This document shows positions 1-4,794 of a stretch of 6,474 nucleotides of DNA, piece by piece. The position numbers were made by a program, and so were the translations under genes. The notes under the pieces are model-generated. The model had not been told where the DNA came from. It saw only the letters and a list, made by a program, of their open reading frames with translations, and did no database searches. This DNA comes from Candidatus Poseidoniia archaeon. Its GTDB lineage: Archaea; Thermoplasmatota; Poseidoniia; MGIII; CG-Epi1. The stretch is taken from assembly GCA_022449705.1 (NCBI GenBank), contig JAKURS010000054.1, positions 1 through 6,474 of the forward strand, in the 5' to 3' direction. The first letter of the stretch is position 1. Each line of letters opens with the position of its first letter.

Positions 1-170
1 CCCTTCGTATCGATGGAGAGCGTGGAGGGATAGAGAGGACTCCTGTGGTATTCCCAGGGGATGGTTCAAGTGCTCGTCTTGTAAACCGACTTTTAGGCAT
101 AGTTGATTGTCTCAAAGAAGACATCGATGCGTTAGAAAAGAGAATAAAGAAGCTCGAAGGAAAAAAATAG
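1..170 (+). CDS. C-terminal fragment of an unidentified protein with a coiled-coil-like tail
   Basis: An open frame enters from the left edge, read in codons from base 3, and ends at TAG 168-170, giving about 55 residues with no start in the window. I do not recognise the family. The last 30 or so residues (LVNRLLGIVDCLKEDIDALE and the lysine-rich residues after it) have heptad-like hydrophobic spacing and end in a basic KRIKKLEGKK tail, which suggests a terminal coiled coil or amphipathic helix. Codon use and base composition are clearly more AT-rich than in the ATP synthase genes. It converges on the minus-strand tRNA gene, with only 18 bases between its stop and the tRNA CCA end. Being a short edge fragment, it could be a chance open frame; the sensible amphipathic C-terminus is the main argument that it is real. 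Confidence 0.45.
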   Translation, partial: LRIDGERGGIERTPVVFPGDGSSARLVNRLLGIVDCLKEDIDALEKRIKKLEGKK

Positions 171-181
171 AAATCCAGTCC

Positions 182-187
182 AAAAAA
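182..187 (-). terminator. Oligo-T terminator for tRNA-Ile
   Basis: Six A on the plus strand read as TTTTTT on the tRNA strand, starting two bases after the encoded CCA end. Archaeal RNA polymerase commonly stops at such oligo-T tracts without a hairpin. A second tract of seven T on the same strand (161-167) could act as a backup; it also encodes the lysine-rich end of the convergent reading frame. Confidence 0.5.
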
Positions 188-188
188 T

Positions 189-266
189 TGGTGGGCCCGA
201 CCCGATTCGAACGGGCGACCTCCCGGTTATCAGCCGGGTGCTCCAACCAGACTAAGCTACGGGCCC
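189..266 (-). tRNA. tRNA-Ile (anticodon GAT), CCA encoded
   Basis: Read on the minus strand, the sequence folds into a full cloverleaf. The 7-bp acceptor stem is GGGCCCG/CGGGCCC. The D-arm is GCTT/GAGC, with a T-G wobble as its last pair. The anticodon stem CCCGG/CCGGG encloses the loop CTGATAA, with anticodon GAT at 231-229. The variable loop is AGGTC. The T-arm is GCCCG-TTCGAAT-CGGGT, with one G-T pair at its base. The body is 75 nt (266 to 192, discriminator A), followed by a genomically encoded CCA at 191-189. GAU reads the isoleucine codons AUC and AUU. The GGC-TGATAA-CC anticodon arm followed by GGGAGGTC resembles archaeal isoleucine tRNAs. No intron is present. It is transcribed away from the ATP synthase operon. 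Confidence 0.96.
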
Positions 267-290
267 TTGAGAGCGGCACGTAAAGGCTGG

Positions 291-298
291 ATTTAATC
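291..298 (-). promoter_or_regulatory. TATA-like box of the tRNA-Ile gene
   Basis: On the minus strand this reads GATTAAAT, centred about 28 bases upstream of the mature tRNA 5' end at 266. That is the spacing expected for an archaeal TATA box if transcription starts close to the mature end. The call rests on composition and spacing only; no clear purine-rich BRE is visible beside it. Confidence 0.4.
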
Positions 299-344
299 AG
301 TGACGCTGGTCAATTTCGATTGCTCGATAAGCCTCCTCTTCCCC

Positions 345-356
345 TATATTTTTATA
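345..356 (+). promoter_or_regulatory. TATA box of the ATP synthase operon
   Basis: TATATTTTTATA is the most AT-rich stretch in the divergent intergenic region and stands out against GC-rich flanks. Archaeal TATA boxes lie roughly 25-30 bp before the start of transcription, which would place the start near 375-380 and leave a leader of about 15-20 nt before the ahaH ATG at 395. The preceding bases (CTTCCCC) are pyrimidine-rich, so no typical BRE is seen. No other good candidate lies closer to the ATG. Confidence 0.5.
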
Positions 357-368
357 GTGGTTCCAAGT

Positions 369-382
369 GGGGCGGACGCCCC
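369..382. promoter_or_regulatory. GC-rich palindrome at the predicted transcription start
   Basis: GGGGCGGACGCCCC is a perfect inverted repeat with 6-bp arms around a central GA. As RNA it could form a 5-bp GGGGC/GCCCC hairpin with a GGAC tetraloop. It lies between the TATA box and the ahaH start, covering the predicted start of transcription. It could be an operator or a leader hairpin, or it may be chance in a GC-rich genome. No function can be assigned. Confidence 0.3.
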
Positions 383-394
383 CTTATCCTTACC

Positions 395-721
395 ATGAGT
401 AAAGCAGAACTGCTGCAGCAAATCAGGGAATCTGAGCGCCAGAATGTCGCCAGTCTGGAGCGGGCCGAGAGCGACCGCCAGGCATCCCTGCGCAAGGCAC
501 AGCAGGACAGGGCAGGGCTGGTAGAGAAAGCGCGCGCCAAGGCCGCCAGAAAGGCGGAGAAGGACTTCGCCAGGGCACGCAAGCGGATTGCGGCGCGCAA
601 GCAGGAACTGCTGGACAATGGGCTGGCCGGAGTTGTGGAAATGCGCAAGGGCGCCGAAAAGAGGCGGGGCAAGGCGGCCGAGCAATTCGTTGCCCGTTTC
701 CTGGAGTCATTTGATGCTTAG
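395..721 (+). CDS. ahaH: A-type ATP synthase subunit H (peripheral stalk)
   Basis: A 108-residue, highly charged protein rich in Ala, Glu, Arg and Lys, with no membrane segment. It is predicted to be almost entirely helical and coiled-coil up to the end of the basic stretch near residue 95. Subunit H pairs with subunit E to form the peripheral stalks that hold the A3B3 head against rotation and tie it to subunit I. The length fits the family (about 100-110 residues), and first place in an H-I-K-E-C-F-A operon is the usual one; position carries much of the identification because sequence conservation is low. I chose ATG 395 (MSKAELLQQIRE). An in-frame TTG at 320 would put the TATA box inside the gene and add a non-helical leader. 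No Shine-Dalgarno precedes 395, as expected for a first gene with a very short leader. The end overlaps atpI by 8 nt. Confidence 0.85.
   Translation: MSKAELLQQIRESERQNVASLERAESDRQASLRKAQQDRAGLVEKARAKAARKAEKDFARARKRIAARKQELLDNGLAGVVEMRKGAEKRRGKAAEQFVARFLESFDA
703..706 (+). promoter_or_regulatory. Ribosome binding site deciding the atpI start
   Basis: GGAG lies 7 bases before the ATG at 714, inside the end of ahaH. It supports that ATG over the in-frame ATG at 732, which has no such site, and over the upstream in-frame codon at 588, which lies deep in ahaH. Confidence 0.55.
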
Positions 722-2600
722 GCCCGAACCGATGTCCAAGCTGGTGCTGTGCGGGCTGAACCGCGACCTGCCACAGGTCTCCCATATCCTGTCTCAGCAG
801 CAACTGGTACACATGGTCGACTACGACGGCGAGGCCGAGGGTTTCGCGAGCGGTGGCTCGCTGGAGTACGGCGCGACCGTCTCGGGCAACCTGGTGCGAG
901 TACGCTCGCTGCTAAAGATACTGGGCGTCGAGCCTGCGCCGCCGGGCGTGTCTCGCCCGGCGAATGCCGTGGAGACGGAAATCGCGGAGCGGCTCGATTC
1001 GCTCGAGAAGGAGGTGCTGGCGCTCAACGAGAAACATCGCACGGCAATCCAGCAGCAGAAGGAGGGGCAGGCGCGGCTGGAAATGCTGCGCCAGTTCGAG
1101 CCGCTGGGGCTGCCGCTCGAGGCGTATGACTCTTACGAAAGCCTGGCGGTCTTCACCGGCACGCTGCCGGGGAAAGCGGAGCTGGATATCGTGGGCGCTG
1201 AAATTGTGCGCGCTGGCGAGATGCTCGCCGCCTTTGTCCCGCGCGACGCGGCCGACGAGGCGGAGCAGGCGCTGGCGCAGCACGGTTTCCGCGCACTTGA
1301 CCCCCCGCAAGGCGATGGGCAGCCGACTGATGCAATCACCGCACTCGAGCTGAAGCTCGAAGAGCTGGAAACCGAGGAGGCTGCGCTGGGGCACGAGCTC
1401 GAGGCCTTAGGCCAGCGGCACGGGCAGTGGCTCGTCGCGGCCGAGGAGCACTTGGCGGCGCAGGCTGAAAAATCGGAGCTGCCACTTAAGCTGGCGCAGA
1501 GCGAGAACACCTTCGTGCTCGAGGGCTGGCTGCCGGAAGGCGATATGGAACGCTTGCGAAGGGCGCTCAGTGATATCAACTTGGAGCTGGAGGTCGAGGA
1601 GACTGACGACACACCGCCGGTCAAACTCGACAATCCCGCCCCTGTAAAACCATTCGAACTCTTCACCAAACTGTACGCTATTCCCGACCATCGCGAACTG
1701 GATCCGTCGCTGCTGCTGTTCCTGGGATACCCGCTCTTCTTCGGAATGATGATTGGCGACCTCGGCTATGGACTGGTCTACTTCCTGCTGGGGTATATGC
1801 TGGTCACCAAGTATGGGCACTCGGAAGAACTGCTGCAGCTCGGCAAGATTATTCGCATCGCGGGCGCGTCCACGATGTTCTTCGGCACGTTCGCGTTCGC
1901 TGAAGCGTTTGGCTTCGAACTGAACTGGCTGGCGCACGTGCTGCCGTACGAGGTGCTGCACAAGTCACACGCTGAGGACGTCGCATTCATGCTGCTCGCA
2001 ACTGGTGCTATCGGCCTGTTCTACGTCACCCTGGGGTTGGTACTGGGCTTCTGGAACATGCTGGTGCTGCACGACCTGAAGCACGCCGTAATGGAAAAGT
2101 TCTCGTGGATTATGATTCTCTGGGGCGGGCTGATGTTCATCCCGCCCTGGCTCTTCGGCACCTCGCTGATTGGCTCGCGACTTGGTCTCGCCGGCGAGCT
2201 GGAATCCGGGTTGGGGCTGGCGGGATTCCTGGCCGGCCTTGGGCTGGCAATCGCCGGCGAGGGCATCGTGGCGATTGTCGAGGTGCCTTCCATCTTTGTC
2301 CAGGTCATTTCATACGTGCGTATTGCCGCGCTGGGAATCGCCGATTACGGGCTGGCGCACGCCTTCAACGGTATGGCGTTCGACATCGGTTTTACAGGGG
2401 TGGGTGCGATATTCGCCGTTCTTATACTCGTCGTCGGGCAGCTGGTGGTGATTACACTGGGTCTTATCGGCTCGGGAATCAACGCCCTGCGTCTGCAGTA
2501 TGTCGAGTGCTTCCCCAAGTTCTTCGTGGGCGGGGGAACTGATTACGCTCCTTTCGGGTACACCCGGAAATACACCAACGAAATGGAGACCACAGCATGA
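714..2600 (+). CDS. atpI: A-type ATP synthase subunit I (membrane stator, a-subunit homologue)
   Basis: A 628-residue protein of normal family length. It forms the stator half of the ion path through the membrane and anchors the peripheral stalks. Residues 1 to about 310 are cytoplasmic and soluble, with two coiled-coil stretches (about 86-125 and 208-260) and the family-typical EGW motif near 270-272. From about residue 313 comes the hallmark PFELFTKLYAIPDHRELDPS, then the FFGMMIGDLGYG region (GD at 348-349), and about eight hydrophobic helices up to residue 590. The essential channel arginine is R536 in SYVRIAALGI; a second conserved one is R593 in INALRLQYVE. These match the two key arginines of V-ATPase subunit a. 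The start at 714 overlaps the ahaH stop by 8 nt and has GGAG at good spacing. The stop overlaps atpK in an ATGA. All the channel hallmarks are intact. Confidence 0.96.
   Translation: MLRPEPMSKLVLCGLNRDLPQVSHILSQQQLVHMVDYDGEAEGFASGGSLEYGATVSGNLVRVRSLLKILGVEPAPPGVSRPANAVETEIAERLDSLEKEVLALNEKHRTAIQQQKEGQARLEMLRQFEPLGLPLEAYDSYESLAVFTGTLPGKAELDIVGAEIVRAGEMLAAFVPRDAADEAEQALAQHGFRALDPPQGDGQPTDAITALELKLEELETEEAALGHELEALGQRHGQWLVAAEEHLAAQAEKSELPLKLAQSENTFVLEGWLPEGDMERLRRALSDINLELEVEETDDTPPVKLDNPAPVKPFELFTKLYAIPDHRELDPSLLLFLGYPLFFGMMIGDLGYGLVYFLLGYMLVTKYGHSEELLQLGKIIRIAGASTMFFGTFAFAEAFGFELNWLAHVLPYEVLHKSHAEDVAFMLLATGAIGLFYVTLGLVLGFWNMLVLHDLKHAVMEKFSWIMILWGGLMFIPPWLFGTSLIGSRLGLAGELESGLGLAGFLAGLGLAIAGEGIVAIVEVPSIFVQVISYVRIAALGIADYGLAHAFNGMAFDIGFTGVGAIFAVLILVVGQLVVITLGLIGSGINALRLQYVECFPKFFVGGGTDYAPFGYTRKYTNEMETTA
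2585..2588 (+). promoter_or_regulatory. Ribosome binding site of atpK
   Basis: GGAG lies 8 bases before the atpK ATG at 2597, within the last codons of atpI. The c subunit is needed in many copies per complex, so a good site here, next to the ATGA stop/start overlap, makes sense. Confidence 0.45.
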
Positions 2601-2938
2601 ACAGAAAAACAAGTCTGTACCTCGTGGCACTGCTGGCAGCGGTAACGCTGCTGGCACTACCACCAGCTAGCGCAAACGAGCACGAAACGGCAGCCGACGA
2701 CGATGCAATCATCGCGGCGGCCAAGGAGACCTCGCGCGGATACATGGCCATCGGGGCCGGTCTGGCCATTGGCCTGGCGGGCATCGGCACCGGCGTGGCG
2801 CAGTCCCATACCGGGGCAGCCGCAGTCGGCGCCGTGGCCGAAGACAAGGCCAACTTTGCCAACAGCCTGATCTTCATCGCCATCCCTGAGACTGTCGTCA
2901 TCCTTGGCTTCGTCATCGCCAACCAGATACTGGGCTGA
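2597..2938 (+). CDS. atpK: A-type ATP synthase subunit K (c-ring proteolipid)
   Basis: A 113-residue rotor-ring proteolipid that carries ions past subunit I. Residues 1-26 look like a signal peptide: a basic start (MNRK), a hydrophobic core LYLVALLAAVTLLAL, and an A-S-A cleavage motif at 24-26. A short acidic linker follows (27-36). The mature part is a single hairpin. Helix 1 (about 49-78) is glycine- and alanine-rich with Q69 in GTGVAQS. A polar loop AEDKANF follows (81-87). Helix 2 (about 88-112) has the ion-carrying carboxylate E98 in IPETVVILG. One carboxylate per hairpin means a full set of carriers in the ring, as suits ATP synthesis. Q69 and T99 could help coordinate Na+, but proton-coupled relatives share similar residues, so the coupling ion is open. 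It begins inside the atpI stop (ATGA) and ends one base before atpE. Confidence 0.95.
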   Translation: MNRKTSLYLVALLAAVTLLALPPASANEHETAADDDAIIAAAKETSRGYMAIGAGLAIGLAGIGTGVAQSHTGAAAVGAVAEDKANFANSLIFIAIPETVVILGFVIANQILG

Positions 2939-2939
2939 G

Positions 2940-3482
2940 ATGGCTCTGCAGGAAATCCTGCGCCAGGTCGAACAGGCCGGCCAGGGAGAAGCAGACGCCA
3001 TCACCACCGCCACCCGGGCGGAGACGGAGGCCATCCTCAGCAAAGGCCAGGCCGAGGGCGAGCAGGTCGCGGCCGATATCGCTGCCGATACAAAACGCCA
3101 GGCTGAGCAGCTGGAGCGGCAGGAGCTGCCCGCGGCCGAGCTGGAGGTCAAGCGAGCGCGGCTCGACGCGCAGCGGCAGGTGCTGGAGGCGACACGACAT
3201 GATGCGCTGGAGCGGCTCGACAGCCTGATGGCAGCTGAGCTGGAGCAGGTCTATCAGGCGCTGCTGGCTGGTGTGCCAGCGAGCGGGACGCTGCGCTGCC
3301 GCCAGACCGACGCAAAACTGCTCGGCAAATTGACATCGCAGGAACTGGGCGAGCCAATAGAGGAGGCGGGCTTCATCATTGAGACCGACGAATACCGGCT
3401 TGACTTCCGTTTCAGCACGCTGGTCGAACGGGAGTGGCAGGTGCAATTGCCAGCGATGAGCGAGGTCCTTTTCGGTAAATGA
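2940..3482 (+). CDS. atpE: A-type ATP synthase subunit E (peripheral stalk)
   Basis: A 180-residue protein matching family length. The N-terminal half (about residues 1-105) is a long Glu/Gln/Ala/Arg-rich coiled coil starting MALQEILRQVEQ. The C-terminal half is the mixed globular domain that binds the top of the catalytic head, ending in the typical short helix (MSEVLFGK). It dimerises with subunit H to build the peripheral stalk. The usual GG in the C-terminal domain appears as AG (EEAGFIIETDEY), a modest divergence. I chose ATG 2940, one base after the atpK stop (TGAGATG). A start at 2904 would add 12 residues that are only an out-of-frame reading of the atpK end. No strong Shine-Dalgarno is seen, so translation probably relies on re-initiation from atpK. 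The stop overlaps atpC in ATGA. Confidence 0.93.
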   Translation: MALQEILRQVEQAGQGEADAITTATRAETEAILSKGQAEGEQVAADIAADTKRQAEQLERQELPAAELEVKRARLDAQRQVLEATRHDALERLDSLMAAELEQVYQALLAGVPASGTLRCRQTDAKLLGKLTSQELGEPIEEAGFIIETDEYRLDFRFSTLVEREWQVQLPAMSEVLFGK

Positions 3483-4495
3483 GTAACTTCGCCTACGCCG
3501 CCACCCGCGCCCGCGCCCGGCGAGCGCGGCTGCTGCCGCCCGAAGCGTTCGGCCAGCTGCTGAACATGGAGCTGGAGGAGATTGCACGCTACATCCAGGA
3601 TCTGGAGTATCGGCGCGAAATCGACCGCTACGGCGCGTCGCTGCGTGGTGCGGACCTGCTCGAGGCAGCGCTGCTCGACAACCGCGCCAGCGAAGTAGGC
3701 GAAATCATCGGCTTCTGCACCGGTGAACTGCGGCAGGGCATCGAGGCGTACGCCGAGATTTACCGCGTGCGCGGCATCAAGGTGCTGTTGCGCGGCATTT
3801 TCGACGGCCTTGGGGGTGAGGAGCTGCTGCGACAGGTCTCACCGCTGACCGAGCGTGACCGCGAACTCTACGCGCAGATGGCAGCCACAGATTCCGTCGA
3901 GGCGGCAGTGGAGCTGCTTGAGGGCACCCGCTACCATGACGTAGTGCAGAATGCCCTGGAGCAGCGGCAGAGCGACAGCCTGCAGCCCATTGAGGACGCG
4001 CTTGACAGGGCGTATTACGAAAACCTGGCCAGCAGCCTGCCGGCTGGGGGGGCGGCGGGGCGGGTCTACCGCGGCTTTGTCCGGCTCCAGGTTGACGTTG
4101 CGAACCTGAAAACAGTGATGCGGCTGCGGCACCGGGGCCTCAGCGGACTGGGCGAGCTGCTGATTGAGGGCGGCACGCTCGACGAGGCGGCGCTCGCCGC
4201 GACTACCAGCGTAACCGACATCCTGCCAATTATCGAGGGCACCCCCTTCCAGGAGGTGCTGCAGCCCGTCCTGGAGGATTTCGAGGAGGGCGGGCTGAAC
4301 CGCGCAGTGCAGGCGCTAGAGAATCACGTTGCCGAACATTCACGCCGCTACGCCTACCTGCATCCGCTCTCAATCCTGCCCATCCTGGATTACCTGCTGC
4401 GCAAGGAAAAGGAGGTGCGCAACCTGCGCACCATCGTGAGGGGCAGGGAACTGGAGCTGCCGCGCGAGAAGATCGAGGAGCTGCTGGTGGTATAA
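3479..4495 (+). CDS. atpC: A-type ATP synthase subunit C (central-stalk socket, V-ATPase d homologue)
   Basis: A 338-residue soluble protein, close to the usual length of about 350. It sits on the c-ring and couples it to the rotating central shaft. The N-terminus (NFAYAATRARARRARLL) and the stretch MELEEIARYIQDLEYRREID from residue 30 are characteristic of the family. Family structures show three similar helical domains, and recurring motifs here fit that: EIARYIQDLEYRREI, then AAVELLEGTRYHDVVQ, then LPIIEGTPFQEVLQPVLEDF. The C-terminus also carries the family pattern, PILDYLLRKEKEVRNLRTIV near 300-320. Start and stop overlap the neighbours by 4 nt (ATGA, with atpE) and 1 nt (TAATG, with atpF). 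A G-rich run at 4046-4064 encodes a glycine/alanine loop (residues 189-195) without breaking the frame. Confidence 0.94.
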   Translation: MSNFAYAATRARARRARLLPPEAFGQLLNMELEEIARYIQDLEYRREIDRYGASLRGADLLEAALLDNRASEVGEIIGFCTGELRQGIEAYAEIYRVRGIKVLLRGIFDGLGGEELLRQVSPLTERDRELYAQMAATDSVEAAVELLEGTRYHDVVQNALEQRQSDSLQPIEDALDRAYYENLASSLPAGGAAGRVYRGFVRLQVDVANLKTVMRLRHRGLSGLGELLIEGGTLDEAALAATTSVTDILPIIEGTPFQEVLQPVLEDFEEGGLNRAVQALENHVAEHSRRYAYLHPLSILPILDYLLRKEKEVRNLRTIVRGRELELPREKIEELLVV

Positions 4496-4794
4496 TGGAA
4501 ATCGGTGTCGTAGGCAGGGATATGTTCACAACCGGCTTCCGACTGGTGGGCGTGCACAAGTGGTTCAAGGTGAACGAAGAGGCCAGCTCCGAACAGGCCG
4601 TGGCGAAGGCGCTGAAGGACCGGGAAATCGGCGTGCTGGTAATTCACGACACCGAGTGGAAAGAGCTGGGGGCGAAGACGCAGTCGCAACTGAGCAACAG
4701 CGTCCACCCGACGGTGATAGCAATTGGCGCCGAAGTTGACGATACTCTCAGGGACCGCATCAGGACTGCAGTTGGAGTAGACTTATGGAAGTAA
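4495..4794 (+). CDS. atpF: A-type ATP synthase subunit F (central stalk)
   Basis: A 99-residue protein of the size normal for the family (about 100). It binds subunit D in the central rotor shaft and is thought to modulate ATPase activity. The N-terminal alternating fold is recognisable: EIGVVGRDMFTTGFRLVGV, then REIGVLVIHDTEWKEL, then PTVIAIG. The family glycine pattern (GDxxTxxGFRLxG) is kept with RDM in place of the usual D-x-x. The C-terminal helix DDTLRDRIRTAVGVDLWK is the flexible segment that reaches toward the catalytic head. The ATG overlaps the atpC stop by one base. GAGGAG at 4475-4480 is rather far upstream and GGTGG at 4486-4490 rather close, so initiation is probably coupled to atpC. 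The last 10 nt overlap atpA. Confidence 0.93.
   Translation: MEIGVVGRDMFTTGFRLVGVHKWFKVNEEASSEQAVAKALKDREIGVLVIHDTEWKELGAKTQSQLSNSVHPTVIAIGAEVDDTLRDRIRTAVGVDLWK
4774..4777 (+). promoter_or_regulatory. Ribosome binding site of atpA
   Basis: GGAG lies 7 bases before the ATG at 4785, inside the end of atpF. It fixes the atpA start and confirms the 10-nt overlap between the two genes. Confidence 0.5.

Noticed and set aside
320..394. Longer ahaH from a TTG start
   Set aside because: It would place the only good TATA box inside the gene, and the added residues lack the coiled-coil character of subunit H.
267..394. Possible additional small RNA or gene in the divergent intergenic region
   Set aside because: Beyond the two TATA-like boxes and the palindrome, I see no second cloverleaf, no riboswitch-like fold and no credible reading frame.
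588..713. N-terminal extension of atpI to an upstream in-frame start
   Set aside because: The extra 42 residues are an out-of-frame reading of ahaH with no similarity to subunit I; ATG 714 has a well-spaced GGAG.
2904..2939. Longer atpE starting inside atpK
   Set aside because: The added 12 residues are only a frame-shifted reading of the conserved atpK end; ATG 2940 gives the expected N-terminus.
2913..3587. A 224-codon minus-strand frame opposite atpE and the start of atpC
   Set aside because: It is a shadow of GC-rich coding sequence; both plus-strand genes are well supported and overlap in a typical ATGA.
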